NCBI GenBank assembly: GCA_016205045.1
Contig: JACQJM010000085.1
Coordinates: forward strand, 1-8,150
Length of the DNA stretch: 8,150 nucleotides
Source: Elusimicrobiota bacterium
GTDB taxonomy: Bacteria; Elusimicrobiota; Elusimicrobia; JACQJN01
Direction: 5' to 3'
The notes below the pieces were generated by a model, which saw nothing but the letters and a program-made list of their open reading frames with translations, did not search any database and had not been told where the DNA came from. Shown one piece after another: positions 1 to 5,891 of the stretch. The translations under genes and the position numbers were made by a program. The number at the start of each line of letters is the position of its first letter. The stretch's first letter is position 1.

Positions 1-75
1 ATTCTTCAATTGCGTCTGGCCCTGCTTAACGATCGGTGGGACTATCTGTGGGCAGGTTGCGGTGGGTCCGCATGA
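1..75 (+). CDS. Possible 3' end of an upstream gene (partial)
   Basis: The first 24 codons of frame 1 are open and end in TGA at 73-75. The peptide has a plausible coding composition (LRLALLNDRWDYLWAGCGGS) but no family I recognise. A second frame is also open across this stretch and runs into the next gene, so the frame choice is uncertain. A 4-bp stem with a 5-base loop (59-71) covers the end of this reading frame but has no T-run, so it is not a convincing terminator. Confidence 0.3.
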   Translation: MLQLRLALLNDRWDYLWAGCGGSA

Positions 76-107
76 ATTCACCTACAAATCTTCCCCGCAC
101 CCCTCCG

Positions 108-135
108 TTGTTGATAATATCCGATCGGATATGAT
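108..135 (+). promoter_or_regulatory. Candidate sigma-70-type promoter upstream of the HD-GYP gene
   Basis: TATGAT at 130-135 matches five of six bases of the -10 consensus. TTGTTG at 108-113, 16 bases upstream, is a weak -35 element. Transcription would start near 141-143, leaving only about ten leader bases before the ATG at 151. No Shine-Dalgarno sequence lies in that space, so the gene may be read from a nearly leaderless message. This is the only obvious promoter ahead of the rsmI-tsaC-ywlE-glyA run. It is inferred from sequence only. Confidence 0.4.
117..132. promoter_or_regulatory. Perfect 16-bp palindrome overlapping the -10 element
   Basis: ATATCCGATCGGATAT equals its own reverse complement. 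Beyond one mismatched pair the symmetry resumes for two more pairs, spanning 114-135. Its right half overlaps the candidate -10 box. This placement suits a dimeric repressor or regulator site, but no cognate regulator is identified. A 16-bp perfect palindrome is not overwhelmingly improbable in 8 kb, so the case rests on its position. Confidence 0.4.
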
Positions 136-150
136 AAAGTTTCTTCCCCC

Positions 151-1428
151 ATGTTTCTGCTCATTTTACTTTGTGTCGCGCTCATCCTGGCTCTGGCATG
201 GAGCCTAAAAGAACTCTACGCACTAAAAAAGAAGTCCCCCTACTCCACTTCTTCCTCTTCAGCCGCGTCCGCAGATTCGGGGGGCTGGAAAAAACTTGAT
301 GAGCTTTTAACCACTCTCTTGGGGTTGCACGAAATGGGCATGACGGTTACCGGCAACATCTCCCAAGAACAGTTCTGCAAAGCCGTTCTGGAAAACGCCA
401 TGCGGTTGATGAACTCAAACCGAGCCTCCGTGATGATTCTCGACCCTAAAACCAACGAGCTAAAAATTTTAGCCTCTAAAGGTCTCTCCGGCTCCGTCGT
501 GGAGAGCTTCCGTTTAAAACCGGGAGAGGGAGTTGCCGGCAAGGCATTTGAATCCGGAGAGAGTATCTTCATTGAAAATCCCAATAAAGATACCCGATAC
601 ACCCCCCATGGTTCTTCCTCCGAATCCCAAGAACCTTTTATCTCCATCCCTCTTCGGGTCAAAAATAAATCGGTGGGGGTACTCAACCTGCATTCCACGA
701 GCGAGACCGAACCCTTCAACGACTACAACCTCAAATTCCTCACCATTCTGGCCGGGGAAGCCGCCATCACCCTAGAAAACCTGGACCTCTTTGACAGCCT
801 ACAAACCTTCTATCTGGACCTGGTCCAAACGCTGGCCCGGGCCATTGACTCTAAGGACTCTTATACCCACGACCATGCGGATCGTGCCCGCCAGAAAGCG
901 CGGCGCATCGCACAAGAATTGAAGCTTCCGGAACAAATGATACGTTACATCGAGTATGCGGCACTATTACATGATGTGGGGAAGATCGGCATCGCCGATT
1001 CCATTTTACTCAAGCCGGGTAAACTTACTGCCGAAGAATATGAAGAGATGAAAAAACACCCCGCCATCGGACATCAGATATTGGCTCCCGTCAAATCTCT
1101 TGGGCCCGTAGCTCAGATGGTCTTGTACCACCAAGAATGGTTCAACGGCCAGGGTTATCCGGACGGTCTCAAAGGAGAAGAGATTCCTCTAGGAGCGCGG
1201 ATCGTGGCCACCATAGATGCCTGGGATGCGATGACTTCGGACCGTCCTTATCGCAAAGCCTTATCACGAGAAAAAGCTATCTCCGAGCTAAAGAAAGGGG
1301 CAGGCACCCAGTTCGATCCCAAAGTGGTGGATATTTTCCTAAGGGTCGAGGAAAAAGAATGGAAAGGAGAGACGGATGCTGACCATCATCCCGACCCCGC
1401 TGGGCAACCTCAAAGACATCACGCTTAG
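151..1428 (+). CDS. Membrane-anchored GAF / HD-GYP domain protein (predicted cyclic-di-GMP phosphodiesterase)
   Basis: A 425-residue sensor-effector. Residues 2-18 form one hydrophobic membrane segment followed by KKK and a Ser-rich linker (about 30-45). A GAF domain covers about 70-212 and an HD-GYP domain about 213-400. HD-GYP landmarks are H242, the HD pair H274/D275, H303 and H308, and GYP at 335-337, with D356 in the IDAWDAM segment. Family members hydrolyse cyclic di-GMP at a metal centre; the GAF domain probably senses a small ligand or partner. The usual HHE motif reads HQE here (327-329) and the following Asp is Asn, so activity may be altered. The start is the only ATG after an in-frame stop at 115-117 that keeps the membrane segment. 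The last 17 codons overlap rsmI, and the tail after about residue 400 looks non-conserved. No GGDEF domain is present. Confidence 0.9.
   Translation: MFLLILLCVALILALAWSLKELYALKKKSPYSTSSSSAASADSGGWKKLDELLTTLLGLHEMGMTVTGNISQEQFCKAVLENAMRLMNSNRASVMILDPKTNELKILASKGLSGSVVESFRLKPGEGVAGKAFESGESIFIENPNKDTRYTPHGSSSESQEPFISIPLRVKNKSVGVLNLHSTSETEPFNDYNLKFLTILAGEAAITLENLDLFDSLQTFYLDLVQTLARAIDSKDSYTHDHADRARQKARRIAQELKLPEQMIRYIEYAALLHDVGKIGIADSILLKPGKLTAEEYEEMKKHPAIGHQILAPVKSLGPVAQMVLYHQEWFNGQGYPDGLKGEEIPLGARIVATIDAWDAMTSDRPYRKALSREKAISELKKGAGTQFDPKVVDIFLRVEEKEWKGETDADHHPDPAGQPQRHHA
1363..1369 (+). promoter_or_regulatory. Ribosome-binding site of rsmI, inside the HD-GYP gene
   Basis: AAAGGAG ends six bases before the ATG at 1376. 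It is the strongest Shine-Dalgarno match in the window. It fixes the rsmI start inside the upstream reading frame. Confidence 0.75.
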
Positions 1429-2047
1429 GGCGCTAGAAAGCCTCAAGGAAGCCGAAGCCATTCTCTGCGAGGATACCCGCCGCACTCGTCACCTTCTCTC
1501 CGCTTTTCAGATCCAAAAACCGCTCTACCGTTATCAAGATTACCACCCCAGGAACCAAGAAAAGATTTTGGAACTATTAAGGTCCGGCAAAAAACTCGCC
1601 CTGGTTTCGGATGGGGGAACACCGGTCATTTCCGATCCGGGAGCAAAGCTGATAGCCCGGGTGCGGGAAGAGAAACTTCCCCTGACCGTGCTGCCGGGGC
1701 CTTCGGCGGTGGTCACGGCGGTGGCTGGATCGGGATTTCCTGGAGATGCGTTTCTGTTTCTTGGTTTTTTACCTCGCTCTCTCGGGAAAAGAAAAAAAAT
1801 CCTCACCCAAGCAAAATCCCTGGGTCTTACCCTTGTTCTCTTTGAATCTCCTTACCGCTTGATCTCTTTACTGGAATCGGCCTTGGAAATTTTTGAACCC
1901 ACCACCCAAGCTGTCGTGGCCAGGGAACTGACCAAAGTTTATGAAGAATGGATTCCTGCGAATCTCCAGGAGATTTATCAGACCCTTAAAAAAAGAAAGG
2001 AAATTCTGGGAGAATGTATTCTCTTGATAGGACCTCCCAAGAAATGA
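1376..2047 (+). CDS. rsmI: 16S rRNA (cytidine-1402 2'-O)-methyltransferase
   Basis: RsmI uses S-adenosylmethionine to methylate the 2'-OH of C1402 in the ribosomal decoding centre; it acts in the cytoplasm on the small subunit. The 223 residues carry the tetrapyrrole-methylase-fold signatures in order: PTPLGNLKD (6-14), CEDTRRT (31-37), VSDGGTPVISDPG (77-89), PGPSA (107-111), GFLPR (130-134), ESPYR (157-161) and RELTK (183-187). It ends soon after GECILLIGPP. The protein is about 60 residues shorter than E. coli RsmI because it lacks that protein's C-terminal extension, a common shorter form. The start at 1376 has a strong AAAGGAG six bases upstream and lies 53 bases inside the HD-GYP gene. 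The stop shares bases with the tsaC start (ATGA). Confidence 0.95.
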   Translation: MLTIIPTPLGNLKDITLRALESLKEAEAILCEDTRRTRHLLSAFQIQKPLYRYQDYHPRNQEKILELLRSGKKLALVSDGGTPVISDPGAKLIARVREEKLPLTVLPGPSAVVTAVAGSGFPGDAFLFLGFLPRSLGKRKKILTQAKSLGLTLVLFESPYRLISLLESALEIFEPTTQAVVARELTKVYEEWIPANLQEIYQTLKKRKEILGECILLIGPPKK

Positions 2048-2676
2048 CCGCCCAACTCGTCCCCTGCACACAACACCACATTCCTCCTCCCATGCTACCG
2101 CATGTTGTGGATTCTCTACGGCGAGGAGACCTGATCCTATTTCCCACCGATACGGTCTATGGGATAGGAGGAAATGCATTAGATTCTCACGTATTTCGAC
2201 GCTTAACCCAAGTCAAATCTCGTCCATCTTTTAAACCCCTTCCCATTTTGGTACATTCTATAGAAAGTGCCAAGCGTTGGGTTGTCTGGACTCCTCAGGC
2301 GGCAGTCTTGGCTCAGAAGTTTTGGCCGGGCCCTCTCACCTTAGTCCTAGATTGCTCTGAGGAAGGGAGGAAAATCAGTCACGGATTTAATACGCTGGGT
2401 ATCCGAGTTCCCAATTTTCCAGCCCTCTTGGAACTCCTTCGTACCGCCGACCTCCCCCTTGCCTCCAGCAGCGCCAATCCATCGGGGAGCGGCGCCACAG
2501 GAGATGGCAGTGGCATCGCCAAAGAGTTGCAGGACCAGGCAACCTACTTTCTGAACGCAGGAAAAACATTAGGAATCGAATCGACCGTGGTGGATCTGAC
2601 AAATCCCAGCGGCAAACTATTGAGATGGGGGGCCATCCCCGAAAGCGAGATCCGAAGCGTTCTGGATTCCGCATGA
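2044..2676 (+). CDS. tsaC: L-threonylcarbamoyladenylate synthase (TsaC/YrdC)
   Basis: TsaC makes threonylcarbamoyl-AMP from threonine, bicarbonate and ATP. The TsaD complex then transfers the group to A37 of ANN-decoding tRNAs (t6A). The 210-residue protein is a single YrdC domain without the extra C-terminal Sua5 domain. Visible motifs are PTDTVYG (34-40), K58/R60 followed by KPLPILV, WPGPLT (94-99), RVP (121-123), SSSANPSG (141-148), STVVDL (180-185) and RWG (194-196). I chose ATG 2044 because it overlaps the rsmI stop as ATGA and gives the usual 30-odd residues before PTDTVYG. An in-frame ATG at 2014 has its purine-rich stretch only one base upstream, and one at 2092 would shorten the first helix. 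No other t6A gene (tsaB, tsaD, tsaE) lies in the window. Confidence 0.95.
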   Translation: MTAQLVPCTQHHIPPPMLPHVVDSLRRGDLILFPTDTVYGIGGNALDSHVFRRLTQVKSRPSFKPLPILVHSIESAKRWVVWTPQAAVLAQKFWPGPLTLVLDCSEEGRKISHGFNTLGIRVPNFPALLELLRTADLPLASSSANPSGSGATGDGSGIAKELQDQATYFLNAGKTLGIESTVVDLTNPSGKLLRWGAIPESEIRSVLDSA

Positions 2677-3134
2677 AAATCTTGTTTGTCTGCACGGGAA
2701 ATACTTGCAGAAGCGTGATGGCGCATCAAATGCTCAAGAAAATGCTGGCGGATAAAAATCTGAAGGAGCCTCAATGGGAGGTCCGATCCTGTGGCGTGGC
2801 TGTCTGGACGGATATGCTCATTCCACCCATAGTTTTAGAAGTGTTAGAGTCACACGGCATCCCAAGATTCCATTACCGACCTACACCCATCGACCAGAAA
2901 TTGGTGGACTGGGCAGATCTGATTTTGGTCATGACCTGGGGACACTTAAATGGAATACAAACAAACTATCCCCAGGCTAAACAAAAAACCTATCGCCTCA
3001 AAGAATTTGCAGGATTAGAAAAACCTTGGGATATTCCGGACCCCATAGCACAAGACGAAACTATCTATCGCGCCTGCCTCGAAGAAATCCAGAAAGGCCT
3101 GAAGGGGGTATGGGAAAAATGTATACCCAACTGA
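2673..3134 (+). CDS. ywlE: Low-molecular-weight protein phosphatase, YwlE-type (probable protein-arginine phosphatase)
   Basis: A 153-residue low-molecular-weight phosphatase. The P-loop CTGNTCRS (7-14) supplies nucleophile C7 and R13, and D123 in PDP near the C-terminus is the expected general acid. Residue 11 is Thr. In B. subtilis YwlE, which shares the CTGNTCRS loop, the equivalent Thr is known to favour phosphoarginine, while tyrosine phosphatases usually have Ile there. I therefore infer a phosphoarginine phosphatase rather than a tyrosine phosphatase. An arginine kinase (McsB) is not in the window. The start at 2673 overlaps the tsaC stop as ATGA and places the P-loop at the normal N-terminal position; an upstream in-frame ATG at 2625 would add an atypical basic stretch. 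The end overlaps glyA by 16 bases. Adjacency of tsaC, ywlE and glyA also occurs in Firmicutes, where rpiB lies between ywlE and glyA. Confidence 0.85.
   Translation: MKILFVCTGNTCRSVMAHQMLKKMLADKNLKEPQWEVRSCGVAVWTDMLIPPIVLEVLESHGIPRFHYRPTPIDQKLVDWADLILVMTWGHLNGIQTNYPQAKQKTYRLKEFAGLEKPWDIPDPIAQDETIYRACLEEIQKGLKGVWEKCIPN
3102..3108 (+). promoter_or_regulatory. Ribosome-binding site that decides the glyA start
   Basis: AAGGGGG lies ten bases before ATG 3119 but only one base before the in-frame ATG at 3110. It therefore favours 3119. Confidence 0.6.
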
Positions 3135-4369
3135 AAAAACAGGACCCGCAAGTCTATCACGCCCTTCTGGAAGAAACCCAGAGACAGGCCTGGACCCTGG
3201 AATTGATCGCTTCCGAAAATTATACCTCAGAGGCTGTGCTGGAAGCTCAAGGGTCGGTACTCACCAATAAATACGCAGAAGGGTATCCCGGCAAAAGGTA
3301 CTATGGGGGATGCGCCTTCGTTGATCAAGTGGAAACCTTGGCGATGGAACGCGCTAAAGCCCTTTTTGGCGCAGAACACGCCAATGTCCAGCCCCACTCC
3401 GGAACACAGGCCAACATCACCGTGTACTTGGCTCTTCTAAATGCGGGAGACACCGTGCTGGGACTCAATCTTGCCCACGGCGGCCATTTATCCCATGGTC
3501 ATCCACTCAATTTTTCTGGGAAATTCTTCAAGATCGTCCCCATGAACGTGCATCGGGATACCGAAACTCTCAACTATGAAGAGGCTGAATCCTTGGTGGA
3601 TCAACACAAACCTCGATTGATTCTGGTGGGAGCCTCCAATTACTCGCGCATCTTTGATTGGGAAAGATTTAGAAAAATGGCGGATAGTGTAGGAGCCTAT
3701 CTGGTGGCCGACATTGCTCATTACGCCGGATTGATCGCCGCCGGGCTCTACCCGTCCTCCGTTCCTTGGGCCGACTGCTCCACCTCCACCACCCACAAAA
3801 CGCTTCGAGGACCTCGTGGAGGACTCATTCTTTCCCGCACAGCGCATGCTGCCGCAGTAGACAAGACAAATTTTCCCGGCAATCAAGGAGGACCCTTGAT
3901 GCATGTGATCGCCGGAAAAGCCGTTTGCTTCGGAGAAGCTCTAAAACCTTCCTTTAAAAAATATCAGGCGCAGGTGCTGAGCAACAGCCGCCATCTAGCC
4001 AAAGCCCTTCAAGATAGAGGTTTTCGAATCGTTTCCGGCGGGACAGACTGTCATCTTTTTTCTGTGGATCTGCGCTCTAAAAATCTGACCGGCAAAGAAG
4101 CGGAAGAAACCCTGGATAAAGCGGGGATCACTGTGAACAAAAATGCCATTCCCTACGATCCTCAAAAACCATTTATTGCCAGTGGGATTCGCATCGGAAC
4201 CCCTGCGGTGACCACCCGCGGGATGAAAGAGCGAGAGATGGAAATGATTGCGGAATACATCACCGAAGCCCTGGTCCACAAAAGCGAGGATCGTTTTTTA
4301 AAGGGAATGACCAGCAAAGTAAAGGGACTGTGCAAAAAATTCCCGATCTATCCGAATCATCTTAAATGA
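3119..4369 (+). CDS. glyA: Serine hydroxymethyltransferase
   Basis: GlyA is a PLP enzyme that converts serine and tetrahydrofolate to glycine and methylene-tetrahydrofolate, the main cytoplasmic entry of one-carbon units. The 416 residues match the family length. Diagnostic stretches are LELIASEN, NKYAEGYPGKRYYGG, QPHSGTQAN, the DIAH variant of the usual DMAH, and STTHKTLRGPRGG with the cofactor lysine at K227, followed by FPGNQGGPLMHV. It ends in KFPIYPNHLK, a few residues past the usual end. ATG 3119 is chosen by its spacing to AAGGGGG and by the fit of MYTQLKKQDP to family N-termini; it overlaps ywlE by 16 bases. The last base of the stop codon is also the first base of the inverted-repeat element that follows. 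The gene looks intact. Confidence 0.97.
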   Translation: MYTQLKKQDPQVYHALLEETQRQAWTLELIASENYTSEAVLEAQGSVLTNKYAEGYPGKRYYGGCAFVDQVETLAMERAKALFGAEHANVQPHSGTQANITVYLALLNAGDTVLGLNLAHGGHLSHGHPLNFSGKFFKIVPMNVHRDTETLNYEEAESLVDQHKPRLILVGASNYSRIFDWERFRKMADSVGAYLVADIAHYAGLIAAGLYPSSVPWADCSTSTTHKTLRGPRGGLILSRTAHAAAVDKTNFPGNQGGPLMHVIAGKAVCFGEALKPSFKKYQAQVLSNSRHLAKALQDRGFRIVSGGTDCHLFSVDLRSKNLTGKEAEETLDKAGITVNKNAIPYDPQKPFIASGIRIGTPAVTTRGMKEREMEMIAEYITEALVHKSEDRFLKGMTSKVKGLCKKFPIYPNHLK

Positions 4370-4388
4370 TCCCGCACCTTTTGATTGT
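4369..4388 (+). repeat. Left arm of the 20-bp inverted repeat
   Basis: Begins ATCCCGCACCTTTTGATT and is the exact reverse complement of 4582-4601. Its first base is the last base of the glyA stop codon TGA. The match ends at 4389, where A faces G4581. Confidence 0.95.
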
Positions 4389-4581
4389 AGGCACGCAGAG
4401 GTGACCGTTCAAGCGGTGGGATGTTAAGGTTTCTGGAGTAAGGAAAAAGCAAAAGACGGCGGTGGGATACGGACTACCCTGCGTGCCCGTAGTTCCCCCC
4501 GGATGGATGTCGTCATTGAAGTGTAGAGTTTGAAGCTAGTGGTGTGGAGTCGATTGGGTTAGCGATGAGATTAAACTTGGG

Positions 4582-4601
4582 ACAATCAAAAGGTGCGGGA
4601 T
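4582..4601 (-). repeat. Right arm of the 20-bp inverted repeat, carrying the RBS and start of the response regulator
   Basis: Begins ACAATCAAAAGGTGCGGG on the + strand and exactly complements 4369-4388. Within it, AAAAGGTG (4588-4595) is a usable Shine-Dalgarno sequence four bases before the ATG at 4600, and the arm's last two bases are the AT of that ATG. In a transcript spanning both arms, the ribosome-binding site would be buried in a 20-bp stem. Confidence 0.9.
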
Positions 4602-4983
4602 GTTAGCTCAAATTCTTATTGCGGACGATGATCCGGCCTTCGCCAGCCTCCTCCAAGAATATCTGGAAAAAAAGGGACATCGCGTGATTGTGGCCTATGA
4701 TGGCCTCGAGGCGACCCTTAAGGCGCACGAACACAAGCCCCACCTTATTTTGTTGGATATCCAAATGCCGGGGGCCTATGGCTCCACCGTTTATCGCAAT
4801 CTTCAAGAAGACAAGGAGACAGTTTCTATCCCCGTGCTGTTTATTTCTGCCATGCTCACCCAAGAGATGATGGCGAGAATTCCTTCGGGACCTCAGGTCC
4901 GCTTTCTCAAAAAACCCTTTCCCTTGTCGCGCCTGGATGAGTTGGTAAAGGAGTTATTGCCGATGGGAGGGTATGTACCTTAA
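4600..4983 (+). CDS. Stand-alone receiver-domain response regulator (CheY-like)
   Basis: A 127-residue receiver domain with no output domain. The acidic cluster D9-D10-D11 binds the metal, D53 (LLDIQMPG) is the phospho-acceptor, S83 (FISA) takes the switch Ser/Thr place, and K105 (KKPF) is the conserved lysine. Such proteins act by binding a partner once phosphorylated by a histidine kinase; no kinase lies nearby, so the pathway is unknown. The HD-GYP gene upstream is the only other signalling gene in the window, and a link to it is speculation. The start MLAQILIADDD has the usual family N-terminal length. The start codon and ribosome-binding site lie in the right arm of the inverted repeat, so transcript folding could limit translation. 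Confidence 0.93.
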   Translation: MLAQILIADDDPAFASLLQEYLEKKGHRVIVAYDGLEATLKAHEHKPHLILLDIQMPGAYGSTVYRNLQEDKETVSIPVLFISAMLTQEMMARIPSGPQVRFLKKPFPLSRLDELVKELLPMGGYVP

Positions 4984-4989
4984 AGACAG

Positions 4990-5010
4990 TTCTAAGTTCT
5001 AAGTTCTAAG
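4990..5010 (+). repeat. Three exact 7-bp tandem repeats (TTCTAAG) in the leader of mtnP
   Basis: TTCTAAG occurs three times head to tail and ends two bases before the mtnP ATG at 5013. It fills most of the 29-base gap after the response regulator and occupies the place of a ribosome-binding site; no Shine-Dalgarno sequence is visible. Copy-number slippage would change the gap between the two genes but not a coding frame. Confidence 0.9.
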
Positions 5011-5012
5011 TT

Positions 5013-5891
5013 ATGAAAAATAAAGAACCGATAAAGATTGGGATCATCGGGGGCAGCGGGCTTTACAACATGAGGGACCTCCAGGAGGTCCGAGAAATTG
5101 CTGTTCATACTCCCTTTGGAAATCCTTCCGACAAACTCATCACCGGAAGAATTTCGGGGATCCGTTGCGTTTTTCTGCCCCGCCATGCGCGGGGGCACCG
5201 TATCCTTCCCTCTGAAATCAACCAGCGTGCCAATATCTATGCATTGAAATCGTTAGGAGTAGAACAAATTCTATCCGTGGGAGCCGTGGGCTCACTCAAA
5301 GAAGAACTAGCCCCACGCCATTTTGTTTTTCCTGATCAGCTGGTGGATGAAACAAAAGGGAGAACTCCAACGTTTTTCGGCCAAGGAATCGTGGCACACG
5401 TTTCTTGGGAAGAGCCCTTTTGCCATGACCTTTCTCAACTTCTTTACGAAACTTCTTCTCCGATGGGTGTTCCCTCCCACCTGGGAGGGACTTACATTTG
5501 CATGGAGGGTCCCCAGTTTTCCACCAGAGCGGAATCAGAATACCACCGAAAAATGGGTTATTCTATTATTGGCATGACGGCCTCACCCGAGGCCAAGCTG
5601 GCACGGGAAGCAGAGATATGTTATGCCACCGTGGCCTTAGTGACCGACTATGACGCCTGGAAAGAGGGAGAAGAGGTGTCCGTTGAAAAAGTGGTGGAAA
5701 ATCTCCAAGCCAATATCAATAATGTACAGCGCCTTATTCTCCAAGCACTGCCCAAAATGATTGTGCGCTCCAAGACCTGCGACTGCGGACAGAGCATGCG
5801 ACACGCTGTTTTCACTCAACCTGGAGCGATGAACAAAGCCACCTACAAAAAGTTGAAACTATTGATCGGAAATTACGTAAAACCCAAATGA
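5013..5891 (+). CDS. mtnP: S-methyl-5'-thioadenosine phosphorylase
   Basis: MtnP phosphorolyses 5'-methylthioadenosine, the by-product of polyamine synthesis, to adenine and methylthioribose-1-phosphate. The 292 residues carry GIIGGSGLY (10-18), TPFGNPSD (33-40), LPRHARGHR (55-63, the phosphate region), PSEINQRANIYALK (66-79), MEGPQFSTRAES (164-175), IGMT (187-190) and TDYDAW (211-216). D212 and D214 in the last motif match the Asp pair that selects 6-aminopurines, so this is not an inosine/guanosine phosphorylase. The C-terminal region has a Cys-X-Cys-Gly motif (256-259), a recurrent feature of bacterial and archaeal members. The start is the first ATG and leaves the usual few residues before the glycine-rich loop, although it lacks a Shine-Dalgarno sequence. 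The end overlaps add as ATGA. Later methionine-salvage genes (mtnA onward) are absent here. Confidence 0.93.
   Translation: MKNKEPIKIGIIGGSGLYNMRDLQEVREIAVHTPFGNPSDKLITGRISGIRCVFLPRHARGHRILPSEINQRANIYALKSLGVEQILSVGAVGSLKEELAPRHFVFPDQLVDETKGRTPTFFGQGIVAHVSWEEPFCHDLSQLLYETSSPMGVPSHLGGTYICMEGPQFSTRAESEYHRKMGYSIIGMTASPEAKLAREAEICYATVALVTDYDAWKEGEEVSVEKVVENLQANINNVQRLILQALPKMIVRSKTCDCGQSMRHAVFTQPGAMNKATYKKLKLLIGNYVKPK

Larger units (their letters stand above)
4369..4601. mobile_element. 233-bp non-coding element with perfect 20-bp terminal inverted repeats (MITE-like or structured RNA)
   Basis: This is the only long gap between genes. No convincing open frame lies in it. Its ends are exact inverted repeats of 20 bp, far beyond chance, and the pair fits exactly between glyA and the response regulator. 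Inside are a 10-bp direct repeat (GCGGTGGGAT at 4413-4422 and 4459-4468), a 9-bp inverted repeat (4390-4398 with 4479-4487), and a 7-bp hairpin (4471-4477 with 4489-4495) whose loop is the right half of that 9-bp repeat. The last two pairings cannot both form fully. The flanks carry AT at both ends (4369-4370 and 4600-4601), compatible with a 2-bp target duplication but also with simple symmetry. Either a small non-autonomous transposable element or a conserved regulatory RNA would fit. It matches no RNA family I know, and I see no transposase. Confidence 0.6.

Noticed and set aside
59..71. Rho-independent terminator after the first partial gene
   Set aside because: The stem has only four pairs and is not followed by a run of T.
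240..719. A 159-residue open frame on the minus strand
   Set aside because: It lies wholly within the GAF-encoding region and has no domain or ribosome-binding site; it is an antisense shadow.
2014..2043. Longer tsaC starting at ATG 2014
   Set aside because: The purine-rich stretch is one base from that ATG, while 2044 makes an ATGA overlap and a family-length N-terminus.
3026..3118. Longer glyA beginning at 3026 or 3110
   Set aside because: The extra residues are the ywlE region read in another frame, and the ribosome-binding site is spaced for 3119.
3488..3904. A 138-residue open frame on the minus strand
   Set aside because: It is opposite the core of glyA and shows no recognisable protein features.
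4399..4425. A tRNA T-arm-like sequence (CCGTTCAAGCGG)
   Set aside because: The stem is only four pairs with the wrong loop geometry, and no anticodon or acceptor arm can be placed around it.
4390..4495. A full H-type pseudoknot from the 9-bp and 7-bp helices
   Set aside because: A one-base linker would have to span the nine-pair helix, so both helices cannot form completely together.
4369..4601. 6S RNA, SRP RNA, tmRNA, RNase P RNA or an integron attC site
   Set aside because: The regions next to the closing stem do not pair into a rod, no SRP loop motif, tmRNA tRNA-like end or RNase P core is visible, and no attC core pair with an integrase is present.
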